Shown: positions 25,647 to 38,921, counted from the first letter of the stretch. The stretch is 64,000 bases of DNA from Plutella xylostella (GCF_932276165.1 NC_063993.1:568001-632000), one strand, 5' to 3'. The notes: generated by a model not told the origin, from the letters alone. Numbers and translations are program-made.

Positions 25647-25907
25647 TATCGAGCCCTGCCGCTCTTCGGCGATTTGTGCCAAACTGACGTATGAGACGGT
25701 TTCAGAGTGTGACGTCACATTGACGATGCGGATCGCAGTTCTTCCTCAGTGGCGTAAAACTCTTGGTTCATGACAGTGTTTAGATTTTCTTACGGTGCAA
25801 AATTATTACGTGGACTTTGAAGTGCTTTACTTTACGTTGAATTTATTTTGTGGCCTAATTGAAAGTTAAGCTCGCGGTCTAATTAGAATATTTATTTAGA
25901 GATTTAT

Positions 25908-25941
25908 TTTACGAAAATACTTTACTTTGTATTTTCGTAAA
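25908..25941 (+). promoter_or_regulatory. Perfect 13-bp hairpin in the robo 3' UTR
   Basis: TTTACGAAAATAC (25908-25920) and its exact reverse complement (25929-25941) flank the 8-nt loop TTTACTTT. In the mRNA this could form a stable A/U-rich stem-loop. Its role is unknown; a binding site for an RNA-binding protein is one possibility. Confidence 0.5.
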
Positions 25942-26005
25942 TTGCTGCCATGTATAAAATACTTATTTCAATTTTTAGTAAGTAACTGTTTGTACATGAT
26001 AAATT

Positions 26006-26022
26006 TGTAAATATTGTAGATA
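26006..26022 (+). promoter_or_regulatory. Tandem Pumilio response elements in the robo 3' UTR
   Basis: TGTAAATA (26006-26013) and TGTAGATA (26015-26022), one base apart, both fit the Pumilio/PUF consensus TGTANATA exactly. Further perfect matches lie at 26465-26472 (TGTAGATA) and at 26700-26707 (TGTAAATA, only if the longer 3' end is used). PUF proteins bind such sites to repress or localise mRNAs in neurons and germline. Binding here is inferred. Confidence 0.5.
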
Positions 26023-26639
26023 ATTTAACAATTTAAGGTTCTTGTACTGAAAGTTTAAACGAAACTATATTTCTAATTGTACTACTTATAAAGGAACTGA
26101 AAATGAACAATCTTCAATACTACGATAAGTGTTGACTATGATACGACGTTAAAGGATTTGATAAATATTCAATTATATCCGTCTTATATCAGTTGACGAA
26201 TTTGTAACCTAATATCACTAGTGTTAAGTAATAGTATCGGAAAACAAATTAAACGCTTGGCAATAATTTGATATATTGAACTAGTCTAAAATTTCAAGTA
26301 GATCTACGTTGTACATACATTTAACGAAATATTAATTATTTTCTTCATTTTTAGGATTTCTTATGTGAATTTATAGATCAGTAGAATTTATTTAGACTAT
26401 TTATTTTTAACCAAATATAATTCTAGTAGAGTTTAGATGATTTTTTTCTACTTATTTTAAAAAGTGTAGATATTTAGTTTTCTCTGTCGTGCCATAATGT
26501 TCGCTATGACTTATTACTAAACACCATTGCAGTTGTGAAGAAAATACAAATTATCATGTTAATACAACACTATGACGTAAGATAATGTGATTGAATTAGA
26601 AATAAAGTTATTAATTAATTATAATAAACACTTGTTACT

Positions 26640-27714
26640 CTCCGACAAATAGCACGATATAGATGGTATTTCCTATTGCATATCATCTAATGGTGGATTT
26701 GTAAATATTGTGTATCAATCAGTTGAGTCTGTGTGGAAAATCAATTTATTTTCGTAATTTCGGCTAAAATTCCATGATATTGTAACAATTTTACTTGACT
26801 TAATTTTCTAAATAAATTAACAAACTTGCAAACGTTGAATGCCCTCACAAATGTATATTATTTTGAAACATTATATTTATAAAAGCGGTTAACATAAACA
26901 CTATTAGTATTTTGGTTTCAACTCCAACCGTATTTTCATGTCCGTTTATGCAAAATTTATACATCCTTTGAGTGTTATTGTTATGCGTAAAATTCCTGCT
27001 TTATCGCTGTTAACTACCAGAAAGTTACTGGGTTACATACTAACAATTGTTTTAGTACTATACTTCTAACGCACAGGCATTCAATGGCCAATTTAAATTA
27101 ATTATACAAATAAGAGAAACATGCAACTTAAAAGCAAAGAACAGCCCTGACTTCAGAGTATTCATATCCTCAAAGGTCTTTCGAGACTTTCGTAGTGCTG
27201 CAACAACGCTATATTTACAGTATCGCTAGTAATAGTCGTCGTACGCATGGATAAAGAAAATTGGAAGTGGATATCAAACATGTTAGATAGATACGTTTAT
27301 GGCCAGTAATCAGAAATTTTGTAATAAAATGCAACTGTGTTTAATTGATATTTTAAATGAGAGAGAAAATACCTACTTGTTATGAAGCTTAGTTCTGAAG
27401 GTCTGATCGCGAGTGAGTACCGAGTAATGATCATTTAATTTAATGCTTTATTGATTCTGACCCTGTGTCCGTTAGAATACTTATTTGAAAATCTATAACA
27501 CATTGAAATAAGGTTAGTTTTTGTCTACTAACGTCTTCTATCAGCCGCAGGGTTTTCAGATAAAATGTGGAATAGGGCTTAACAAAAGTTGTGTCAAAAA
27601 TACCATTCTCAAACAATTTCTTGTTTTGTAATGTCTTTGAATATTTTAGTATTTTTAAATAAAAATAAACTACTATTAAATGATAAAATCTAATGTTTTA
27701 CTTCCCTACTACCT
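26640..27714. other. robo downstream flank
   Basis: AT-rich, no coding frame. Includes a further AATAAA (26811-26816) that could give a longer robo 3' UTR. No repeat recognised. Confidence 0.6.
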
Positions 27715-27718
27715 TTAA

Positions 27719-28631
27719 CCCTTAATTCACTTCGTGAAATTTACTAACGTAATTCACTTGTATGAGTCCCTGGGACTCATATATTTTGTAAACGTGGGTT
27801 ACTCAAATAAAACATATTTTTGTCTAAATAATATATAATAATGTTATTCACTACTTATTAATGCACTAGAAAAAAGCAACGAAACTGGCAGGACTTGTGA
27901 GATTCTCTCAAAAATTAAAGAAACTAATTGTATCAGTCTAAAAAAACAGAGGTATTTTAAAACCTCTACAAAAATATCAAATATTCGTAACAAATATATG
28001 TTTTTACGTTTTTTTGACTCTCAAAGACATACAAACCAAAAATAAAAAAGTAAAAATGTATGCTCTAATACAAAAATAAAAAACGTGCAATGGGTTTTGC
28101 CACTGCTTACAGGCAACGTCAGCATACCTTTTTAATGGAACAGATGCCAGTACTTTCTTTCATTTCATGTCTTCAGTTTCAGGGTGGCTCGCATCTTCAG
28201 AAATGTCTTTTTTCATGATAGATGAAATCGAGCAGCGAACTTTGTGTGGCAGACGAGTTCTGAGCTGACGTGTCCTTAGATTCATTAATATTAACTTGTT
28301 TTCGATAAATTTTGCCAATCCATAAAAATATATTTTATAAGCATATAAAAAAATATGATTTATATCAATAATAACGAAAAATAACCAACATTCGAAAATT
28401 GAATTTAATAAAATAAATATAGCATAATTCACTTGTATGAGTCCGTGGGACTCACTCGACGCAATAACTTACTAAATACGCACCGCCGGCGCACGTCCTC
28501 TCGCCACCGCCTAGCCCGTGACCCTGCAGGAAGGTACTCAGACAGGGGGGAAACTAGCCGCTCAAACGTTACAATTATTGAAGTTTGAAATTTTGATGTG
28601 AGTCCCCGGGACTCAGGAAGTGAATTAAGGG
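27719..28631. mobile_element. Non-autonomous piggyBac-like element (913 bp)
   Basis: The ends are perfect inverted repeats of 15 bp, CCCTTAATTCACTTC (27719-27733) and its complement (28617-28631). They are flanked on both sides by TTAA (27715-27718 and 28632-28635), the target and duplication of the piggyBac superfamily, whose ends start with CCC. Three copies of a TGAGTCCnnGGGACTCA palindrome lie near the ends (about 27763, 28438 and 28598), two of them preceded by an AATTCACTTGTA motif that echoes the terminal repeat. No transposase is present; the largest frame (28160-28432, minus, 90 aa) is unrecognised, so the element would need transposase from elsewhere. Confidence 0.85.
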
Positions 28632-28635
28632 TTAA

Positions 28636-30086
28636 CTACTAAATGTAAAATGAGTTGCAAGAAGAAACCTTCAATTAAGATCGATCTTTAATGAATTTTG
28701 CCTTACTCTGATAGTATAGGAACAGAAAGTTATGACACTGATCCACCTCCACCTTAGTTTAAGGTATTATGAGATATTTCTCTTTGGGTCTGAATTTGAA
28801 TTGGTACATTGGTGGACAGTACAATATCATAAAAACAATAGTTTATGGTTGGTTTAAGGATATCTCTTACGCTTATCATAAAGGTACTTTTATGCAACTA
28901 ATTGAGTTTCATTGAATGACAACCAAATTGATTTCGCAATAAAATTGCTCTACTAGATTTTTTCATCCTTGAGAATAATTGGTAACCACACCATACCATA
29001 CCAGTTCCATGGCCGCTGTTATTGAAAAAAGTAAATACCAAACAATACCTACATAGCAGATATTGAATAAAACCATTTCACAACCAAATCTCGATGGCAG
29101 CCAACATGTCCACCGCATTCAGACACAATTTTTATAACAATAGCTTATTCAGAAATAGCAAAAACAATACAATTTAAATATCCCAACGAACAATGCTGCC
29201 GGCACACATTAATTGCATATTTTCAATTTAGCTCGCATTCAGAATGAAATCTCGACTCTGCATTCGCTGTAAGTACGTTTTTGGGGTGTATTTAGGTGTT
29301 TACTGCGGTCTGGGGCTGCGAGATAACCGCCTCTACCAGCGCTATGTACTAACATATAACTACAGGTATATACTGTATAGGTACGCTATGAACTGAGTCA
29401 CTGATACGACATACGTAAGTATAGTACCTAATGACAATGAGTAATGAAATACGTAACCAAAGATATCCATTCTGATTCTAGCTCCACGTCTTTTTTCATT
29501 GTTGAATGAATTGCATCAAACCACACGTTATGTTGGCGGTCCGGTGTTGGATATATAAAATCTAAAGTCTACTTTATTTTGTTGTTTAAGAGTTTTATGA
29601 CCTTTACTACTCACGCATACATAATTATAAGTACCATCCACAGCTGCAATTTTGAGAGTTCCCCAGAAAGCTGTATTTTACTGATAACTATAAGTTTAGC
29701 AGAATAGAGATGTTCTTAATATAACACTTACCTTCAAGATTTCAGAAAAAATTAAAACCCCACAAGGGGAATCATCTACTTCGGCAGAGTCAGTTTTAGT
29801 TTATGGTTTTACTAACTGCTTGCCCAAACCGTCTACGAAAGAGCAAAATGAATTTTAAAATTTTAAACGTGCAAAATTGGAAACAAATGCCTGTAAGCCC
29901 GGCACGGTACATGCATGAAACCGATAACCTTTTTTCTCTACACAAATGCCCGTAATAGACTTTTGTGTCACAGTTTAGAATGCTGCAGCGAGTAGCGAAG
30001 CTTATTATTTCGTTTGGTTCGATAGATTTATTGGTTTTGCCGCAGCATCGTATGTTTTGGCATCCCGGATATTAAAATCGCAATAC
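28636..30086. other. Gene-free region
   Basis: AT-rich sequence with no open frame of note, no recognised repeat and no RNA gene. Confidence 0.5.
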
Positions 30087-30215
30087 TATGAATAGAATAG
30101 AATATATCTTTATTGAACACCACAAATTAAAATATAAAAAAAGAGAACTTATAAACTAGGAACAATGAACAATAGGCGACCTTATCGCTTAGAGCGATCT
30201 CTTACAGGTAACCTT
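30087..30215 (-). mobile_element. LINE 3' end fragment
   Basis: Read on the minus strand, it contains AGAGATCGCTCTAAGCGATA, then AAGGTCGCCTATTGTTC, then TTCAATAAAGATATATTC with a short ATTCT tail. An AGCGATAAGGCCGCC-type block plus an AATAAA and simple tail is a recurring retrotransposon 3' end in lepidopteran genomes. No RT coding part is attached, so it is a 5'-truncated copy. The family is not assigned. Confidence 0.5.
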
Positions 30216-32309
30216 AAACATAAAGAAATATGTTATATGATATGATAGTGATATGTTTTAGTACACGTATTTTTGTGCACTATTTTCACAAGCTACCCCA
30301 AAATGTTTTATGCAAGATTTATTATCAATGCAATAACGATAATATAGGAATTTAAACTATACATAAGTAGGTATATGACGTAATTAATACTAAAGGAAAA
30401 AACGTTTTTAGCATTTTAGAAATAAAATGAAACTTTCAGGTTGATGTCCAGTAAATTATTACAATATCCTTAAAACAAAACTCTTTTGTTTGACTTATCA
30501 TCATCATAGTCAGGCAACAGTAACACTCTGGCAGCTGTCATATTTAGCTCTCATAAGCAAACTGCATCAAAACCGCAACACGCTCGCTTATACACCGTGA
30601 ATAGGTCGCAACTCGCAACCACAGAACTCATAGCTCCCATCGTATACCTATCCATAACTTTTGACGGCACCTGTTTTCGGCCTATGAATTTTTGGGGTCC
30701 GAAGTGGGCACGCGGGTGATGACTGATATAATTCGATTAGGAGTTAATTGCTAAATAAAGTTGGTGCTCGCCGAGGGGTGTTTGTTTGTCGTAATTGGCT
30801 GGAACGTAGTTACGAAGGTGTGGATCGCTTTATTGGTGTCAATATTTGGTGATTGAATGACTTCGCTGTTTTTTGCGGTGAAATTTTTATGCTGTGTTCT
30901 GCGGAGCGGCTTTGTCAGAGACACTGTATACTATATGTATAGCTGTATTTTGTTATTTTGTAATCTAAAGATGACTTCTTCTTTTTAAATAAAAGAAAGC
31001 TAAATAAAAATAGAATTATTATAAGTAAATATATTAACCTTAACGCGGTAATTGTGAGGATAATAACCAGACTGTTAGCGAGATTCCAATGTTTAGTTTA
31101 TCTGGTTATCGTTAATCTAAAATTATAACCAGCTGGTAAATTTGGCGTTGAATTTCAACTTTTCCGAGCACTAGACATAATAACGGAATAGGATAAATAA
31201 TTAACGATCCTGTATTCAGAGTAACAGTAGAACTAAGCAGGCAGTCAACACATTGCAATGAACGATGCAAGTTATCCCTCACAACTTCACGTGCAATCCA
31301 CGAAACAATCCATAACCGTCCCAACTCGTTCCCAGTTGTGCTTTAAATATATTTAACACATGATAAATCTGCATGAAAATTTGCCTTGCTCCTTTCTTGA
31401 AAAACTCGGCGTTATATACGTCGTCCTTAAGCCGTAAGTGCCCTTAATACTGTGCTTAAGTGGGCGAGGTCCGGGGCTTTTCAGACCCAACACTTCTAAG
31501 CCTTTTAATATCGCGCCCTCCTCCTTCCTTCTCCCCATATCGGATCCTTTACGTAACGTTACCTTTTTAAATAGGATCTGCAGCTAAAACCGTTGAAATG
31601 AGGGCGTTTTTACGGGTGATTCGGTCCTAATTACAGTTTTAAAAAAGGTTTTCACAAGTGCTGCTGGTTTTTAAACGGAAACAAGATTGAGCGAGTTGGA
31701 TTATTTTAAAGGGGTTTTAACACCGACTGAAGAAGAGGTAGGTTTACATCTGAATGTGGCTGCGTATTAGACACGAATTAATGATTCTTTAGGCGTTTGT
31801 TCTTTATTAACCGGTGACTTTTCTTCGTAAATTATTGTTTCAAGTTTGTTTATGCCATAGAAGGCTGATCACCTGATATCCAGAGCAGCTGCTCCTATAC
31901 TCTATTCTTAGATCTCAAGGAGATTTCTCGCTGCTGTAGTAGAATTTTGGCAAGAAGGACATTATTATAGGTAAATTTTAGTAAGTATCTACTACATCAC
32001 TAATAATTGAGCCGTTCTAAAGGTTCATTTGTAACGATTGTCAGTTGAATTTTGACTAGGTTATTCAATTTAACTATACCTACCCGAGGGTTAACTACAC
32101 TAAACTAAATGGCGACAAAAACTGCGATTCCAGCCTGCACAAGCCAGATAACGACATCACCGAGACATAACGTGATTCAGCTTAATTTACTTAATTCACA
32201 CCGGGTCATTGTCAAGCTAACGTCCTTATAAACTTGCAATGACGATTGTCCAAAATTTAATTAAAGCGACCCAACCCTTTGGATGCATCGCCCGCGAATG
32301 GGCGCCAAG
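30216..32309. other. Gene-free region
   Basis: No coding exon or repeat recognised. The open frames present are short and have no family resemblance. Confidence 0.5.
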
Positions 32310-32393
32310 TTTGAATGGCCCGGCACATGGGGCACAGTTTGAATGGCCCGGCACATGGGGCACAGTTTGAATGGCCCGGCACATGGGGCACAG
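32310..32393. repeat. Tandem repeat, 3 x 28 bp
   Basis: Three identical 28-bp units at 32310-32337, 32338-32365 and 32366-32393. Each starts TTTGAATGGCCCGG and ends ATGGGGCACAG. The GC-rich unit contrasts with its AT-rich flanks. The identity of the units indicates recent expansion. Confidence 0.95.
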
Positions 32394-35300
32394 TTTTGTA
32401 ATTTTATTAATGATGTAATAACTGTACTGTCAGCTACATGTGTGCTGTGAGCGATAGTGCAGCGCAGGGTTGGCTCGGGAGGGGAAGGTTTATCTGCCGA
32501 ACCTTTGTTCTTGATGATGGAGTTGTTACTTTTGTGGACTTTTTAGATTGATTTTTTGTACCGAATATGGTATTTTGTATTTTCAGATTGAATTATGGTC
32601 TAAAAGATAATCATTGGGTTCAAATTCTGGTATGCACCCTAACCCAACCCTTTATAACTTTATCTGATACATAAATACCTAAGTATTCATAGTTTTTGAA
32701 GCCAGTGTTTGGCTCCGCCTATCGTGCATATTATAACAAAGCGAACACGGAAAGTGTCTGTCTTATTGAAATAACTGTGGAACTTCGCTCACGTAACTAT
32801 ACGGCGAATGTTATCACTTTGCCGTGTCATAATTTTGTTACAACTTTAAACTTATTGCGTATTCAATATGGCGTGTCTAGGCGCCATTCCTAAAAGACCC
32901 TTGCTGTGACAAAGTTGTACGTTTTCTGTGGCAATTTGCACCTGGCGTTATCTCTTTGCTTTTTGTCTTCAAATTGGAACTTTGTCGGCGCAAATAGTCG
33001 CAACAGCATATTTTCAGAATGCACTACGTAAAGTTTTTGTTTCCGATTATTTCGCAGTTTCCTTCATACCTATAACCAAATGAATATGGTTAAGCTCCTA
33101 AATTGATGGTAAAATGTTAAATAAAATAGTTAAGTAAAAGAGAAAATACGCAACAACGTTAAAAATAAAACATATACTTACATACAATGACAAAACTCGT
33201 ACTGTATTATTCGTAAAAAATCTATGCAGTTATTATAGCTAGGGTCCGAAGTGGCGGCATCTGGTGGATAAATCACTCGGATTCATCACCGGAAGCCCGG
33301 AACTAAACAATTTACTGGTAGATAACCTAGACCTCTTTTTATGGCCTATACTGTCTTCGTTGAGACTTCTTCGCGATAAAAAACGGTTCATATATTGTTT
33401 CCCTTTCGCTGTAAAAACTAGTTGATGGTGTACCGGCCAATTTATTAGGAGTAAGCACGCACTGCTGTGGTGTAAAGATAGAAATATGATGGTAAGGAAC
33501 CTATTTGTAAGGCAGTTTCAGTGTGGAAGGAGATAGCGGTAATCCTGCGTGTTTTGTGGCGTCGTTTGTCGTGCATTCAACTGTTTTTGCATGGATACGT
33601 GCGTGGAAAGGTGCAGTTTTGGACCAGCTATGGTCGCGATTTAGTGCTATGGGACACATTTATGAGTTAAACAATTATTTTAAATATGAATGTGTATTGT
33701 AAGCGATACATGATTGAGCGGTACCGATGATGTATTTTCACAATATTTTGACCCTTCGTTCAAAATTTGTCCGTTCAAAAGTTATGGTGAGCTTTTTTAT
33801 TTCTACTGAGGGCTTATTCCTGCCTACTGTTATATAATTTAATCCTATTTCTCAATTTACATACGAGTATAAACTATAAGTTTTGATCATTTCTAGAACA
33901 AAGCATTTGTAATTTCCCATTCATCACGCAGATACCACCCACCGGAACTTTGTTGATAAATTCATCTTAATTGTGAGCATCGGTCGTCATATTTCACTCG
34001 CGTCGGGAAACTTCTGTGCCTTATCAGAACAACAAATGCGGGAATACGCTGACAAAACTTTACTAACAACTAGTTACAAGCTTTTTTGCAAATGGCTGAA
34101 TACATTAGGGACAGGTAACTACTTAGTATACAAGTTAGTTTGACTACAAAAATACTTACAAATTAAAAACAAATTGGGTACATATAGTACATTCGTACAA
34201 TAACTCAGAATTTTGTGGTCTTCTCCCTAAACGAAAACGAAAGAAGTTATTGGTAAGTAGTAAGTACGAGTATTGTGAGTAGTTCCATAGTCTGTCGTTG
34301 TGCTTGTTGTAAAGAATCTCTCAGAAGTCTAGGGCGGAAATGATACTGAATTACCATTCTACTCTGCAAACTTTTGCATCAAGATCACTTCCCAACGTCG
34401 CATTGTTCGCGGTTCGGTAAAATTTGTTTGTTGAGTAATAGCAGCTTGTTGGCGACAAGCAGCGAGTTTAATCTGTACAGGCGATTACTGGCGGCGACAA
34501 AACAGCCAATTTATAGCCTTTCCAGCCCGAAGTTGCGCTGGCTTGGATTACCAGTGTTTTATACCGCTTGATTAACGTGACGCCCGCGGCGCCGTCTTCT
34601 GTGCCGGGTGATAAAGGAGCAGTGCAGGAGGCGTGAGCTTCCTAGTTGATCACCGAAGGTGTTGGTGTAAACTTTGTGAGGCTATATTAAACTTATATGG
34701 CTTACGGTGGATGATCTAAAATACGATGCCATGACTTGGACGCTTACAAAACTGACGAGTAAGGCATTTGCTCCGCTTGTCTATACTTTTTCGCAAAGCA
34801 GTCATGTTACTAGAGATTCGTCAATTGACTAAAATGTTGGTGCTACGAAGTAAAACCATGTAGGTATATAGTCACATTATGTAGATCATACAATAGGTAT
34901 GATGGAGGCTTGGTGGACTGAGACGGGCAGAAATCTTCTACCACCTTGACAAAAACGTTTTTTTTTTCTTTCGTCTTCAATCCCACTACTCCTCCGAAGA
35001 GTCTGAGGCTCAAATCAAGTGCATCCATCCTGGATATATGATAATCTTTTCATCTACAGATTGACAGATCCAACATAACAGTATTACATGACCAATTCAT
35101 TATCAGCTCCATCGGAAGTCGAACAAAAGGAAATCCATTTGGGCTTGCTCGTGCTACTCACGTGTCGCAACTCTACTATTTGTGTACAAAAGAACCAGTG
35201 AAAACTGTGCGCGGGGGCGCGGGCCGACTGCGTAGTGTTTGCACACAAACATTAGAAGACATTTCATAATAATTTGATAAAATTGCAATGTAGTAAACAT

Positions 35301-38148
35301 TGGTGTGGATAAGGAAGAAAGTAATGCCAAAAAGTAAGAACATTGTGTGGATATTATTTAATCAGCTGCAAAAATATGGTGTTTTACTAAACCATGTAGG
35401 TATTTATTGAACCTACCTATTTATACACTAGTTATATTAAGGTGCCGCATCTCCGGAAACCAGACACAAAACTTCTTTGACAAGTGAGCACCTAGCTCCG
35501 GAAGAACATAAAATATTACAATTAATTTAACATATGTACAAATGGCGGTCTTACATATGTCTAAGTGAATAAATATGAATTAAAATCAAATAGTACGACA
35601 CTATAGCTCTCTGCTAGTAGTTGCTATTTATTAGTTATTAGCTACGCAGTCGCGCCGCCGGTCAGTGGTCGATGTCCGGCTCAGATAAGAGCCACGATCC
35701 ATCATTGTATTAGAGGGGACGCAATATTTATTGATTTTTACCAATTTTCGCCGCCACCGGCCAGCGGCGTCAACACACCTCACCGTTTGTTGTTTGTGAA
35801 AATAGAAAATAAAAACGTTACAGTGGCGCGGGATGTTTGAATGGGCGATATCTTTGACGAGGAGCAATATTGGTATTTGTTTTGCGTTTATGTTATATGG
35901 TGTGCTATGGATGTTGAAGCTTGTATGTTGATTGTTTTGATTGCTTGATTAGGGAATCATAATTTATTAGAGATACTTTGCCGAGATTTTTGCGTAAGTA
36001 TCACGTTGTCCTATGTAGAGCGACTGTAACGTCTATGAATACGGGAGTATGTTCGAACTGAGACTCTACTTTATTTATGTATTATATTACAGAAATAAGT
36101 GCATAACATGATGGTTCAACGTTTACAATACATGAAGAATGCAATACAGTAACACACAGTAGAGTTCTTAAGGAAATGTACAATGAAAGCCTTTAATAAT
36201 TATTATTACACAAAACTGACATGTACCACATATGAATTACGATCTTCACAGCGTTACAGCTTATTAAGTCCTTCACTGTACAGTTGCGCAACGTCCAAAG
36301 ACAACCAGTCGCTTATAAATCAACTCAGAACAATAGAGTGTACTAATTAACACAAAATTATACAATAGTGACGCTCACTAACAAATACGGGGTGGAAATT
36401 TATTAGTGACGTTCCTGTTGGCAAGAGATGGGTCAACTTTTAATATGGGACCAAATTTTAAACGTAGAAATCTTTTATCAGCTGTTTCATTGTAAAGTTA
36501 AGACGCATATGTATGGGACAACTGGACCCATGTGAAATTTAGTATGTCGGGTACATTGACCCGCATACGTATCGGGTAGGCCACTGACAAAACTCTACCC
36601 TGTATATTCCTACACCCGGTATACAGTCCCTCAGTGCGTATATCTACTAAATTAAGTTCCGTCAGTATTAATTCCCGAATGTTTATGTAAATGTGTGAGA
36701 AATCATTCGCTTCGAGGAAACAGAGGGGGTAGAGGACGGCGGATCGAAACAAAATCTTGATTTGCATGTGTAAACACTACTGTTAGTTTCAGTATTCTGG
36801 GTATTGATGTAAGTGGAATACGATTATGTTACGATCTTATCTTGTGGAAAATGAGATGGAAAAAAATGTGCTGAAGCGTTTCCATTTTATGTGTGTAACT
36901 CATAAGTAGGATGCGCTAATTATTAGTTTAAAATTAGGTATTTTCTAACGTGAATTAAATGAAAGATTGTATGAAAAGCCAATTGCAGGTATAGAAAGTT
37001 GTGTAAAACTGCATCGTAAGTTTTATTTTTAATTACAAATAACTTCGTAACCAGAGTCGTGTGGCTTTTTACAGACCTATAATATTTAATTACTATTATC
37101 ACAAATACTGGGTTAACCATTTATTTTGAACATCCTCCTAAAACCTACAACGTGCCCAGAATAAGTTCCCAGTACAGAAATCCAAACAGCAATTTGGCGA
37201 GACAATAGCTTCCCAGCTGCGTCGCAAAGACACGAATTAAAACAATAATTTTGTGCTGCTATTTGCACGAGGACGAGATGTTTGAATATGGACCCTCACT
37301 CTGATAATGGCTGGAGTAGGGACACCAGGGTACCAGGGTAGAAAGGGTCTCGATGAGACAGTAGAAAGGTCTCGTGATGCAGACGATGTGTCAATGAATT
37401 ATCGGTTAATTGTTTTGGGTTTGGGTTGCGTGATAACGGTCCGTCAACGCCCTCTCGGCTTCTTAGAATCGTTTTGCTCTGGTTGCTTGGAAAGATTATC
37501 TTAATACGTTTTATAGTAGTCCCCAATCGTCTTTCATGTATAATTAGGTTGAATGAAACAACACTAAAACATGATATTGTAGTAGGTATTCATAATTGGA
37601 TATGAATCATCCATCATGACCTACCCTATCTGGTTACCACGGTTGTATGGCTTAATAAAACCGCGGCATATCTAAAATCTAACAGCACACTCCAACCATA
37701 GTTTACAACATTCCCAAAGCCGACTCTACAATCGCAAATGAAACGGAAGCCGTGTCGCGCATGTATCATTATCGGCGCAACGCCGAATGCATAAAAACGT
37801 CATGTGCATTATGCACACAATAAATATTATTCCCTCCGGATACTGCTGCAGTCTCTCCAGAGATGTAGGTCAGTGTGCTATCTGTCCCGAACCACCGAAA
37901 ATGTCCTGTTCATTTCTTACCAGCCAACACATAAGGATTACAATCGCTAACGCGTTAGAAAAGTGCACTCTACCGCTTTGATTTCAACTTTATCTCTACA
38001 GAATTAAGGTTCAAGTTGCTAAAGTGTATTAGGAAATAAAAATGCCAGTGCAACAGATTTGTGCAATCCAATATTAGATTGTGAATTCTAATGGTCCTCG
38101 CATGCGTTCATCTTGCAACTGCATGTGTGCATTTAATTTATAGCGCTA
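32394..38148. other. Gene-free region with scattered repeat-like sequence
   Basis: No coding exon accepted. 36440-36610, read on the minus strand, has repeated short inverted motifs (GGGTCAATGTACCC; ATACAGGGTAGAG) and probably belongs to a decayed transposon. 35640-35800 is GC-richer and could be regulatory. The rest is AT-rich and featureless to me. Confidence 0.45.
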
Positions 38149-38209
38149 TAAATAAAATAAATAAATAAAATAAAAATAAAATAAAATAAAATAAAAAAAA
38201 ATAAAATAT
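38149..38209. repeat. AAAAT/AAAT-rich simple repeat
   Basis: Low-complexity run of AAAT and AAAAT units on the + strand, followed by about 200 bp of strongly AT-rich sequence. Confidence 0.85.
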
Positions 38210-38559
38210 TTTTAATTCAGATAATAAAATCCATAGAGTGACATTGAAATTAAAATTACAGTTAAATTATAAAAACACTCATTAAAATACATGCACCAGA
38301 TCAAAAATATAATAAAATACAATAAATTTACAACACAATCCACATAGAATGATTAAATTAATTAAATTATATTAAATTATTATTGTCAATTAAATTGAAT
38401 TAAATGTCCAAAATCAAAATTACTAAATTACTCTTCTTATTAAAGTTTTCCATAGTGGGGAGGCCATATCCACTACTGTACTGATTTAATTATTACTTAA
38501 GTTCTTTATATATAAGTACTTAGCTGTTTTTGAAATTTACTGTATTTTTGTTTTTTTCA

Positions 38560-38626
38560 TTTATTTTTTTTTTGCTGTGTGTCAAATAAATGATTTCTAT
38601 TCTATTCTATTCTATTCTATTCTATT
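38560..38626 (+). mobile_element. Retroposon 3' end with (TTCTA)6 tail
   Basis: GTGTGTCAAATAAATGATTTC is followed by six TTCTA units (38595-38624). A poly(A)-signal-like AATAAA directly before a pentanucleotide tail is typical of LINE or SINE 3' ends. The same type of tail occurs on the fragment at 30087. The 5' limit is not visible. Confidence 0.45.
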
Positions 38627-38921
38627 GCTATAAGAAAGGGTGCAGGATTAGCCATTGTCAACATTATCTTACATATTTTATGTTCAATTAAGCCCTTTAT
38701 TTAGTTGGGCTATAAATTTTGTTCCTGACTAGTGAGTGCGCTCTTAGTTAGGTGTACTTACCCCGTTTGCCCGGTCGGGGTAACCGCAGGTAGGGTCATG
38801 AAGCTCATGAAAGTTTATGTGTAGTTCGTATTAAAATACAGGCTGCATTGAATGGGTACCCAAAAGCATTTAATACATAAATCTATTTGATCCGCGTATA
38901 AAGTTCATTAAAGAAGTACCT

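Larger units (their letters stand above)
25647..26628 (+). other. robo 3' UTR with poly(A) signals
   Basis: AT-rich sequence after the stop codon. AATAAA occurs at 26601-26606 and 26623-26628, and again at 26811-26816, so cleavage just after about 26640 is most likely and a longer form is possible. Contains Pumilio-type motifs, an inverted repeat and ATTTA-rich stretches, listed separately. The exact end is not visible from sequence. Confidence 0.7.

Noticed and set aside
25281..25773. Long open frames on both strands over the last robo exon (145 aa minus, 113 aa plus)
   Set aside because: They overlap the real robo frame in very GC-rich sequence, are Arg/Val-rich without domains, and are explained as shadows.
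36498..36767. 89-aa minus-strand frame whose VNVPDILNFTW faintly recalls a WIF domain
   Set aside because: Only a few residues match, it stops ten residues later, no other WIF features or exons are near, and the DNA has transposon-like inverted motifs.
37307..37504. Frame starting MAGVGTPGYQGRKG, collagen-like at first sight
   Set aside because: The Gly pattern does not continue and no splice partners are seen.
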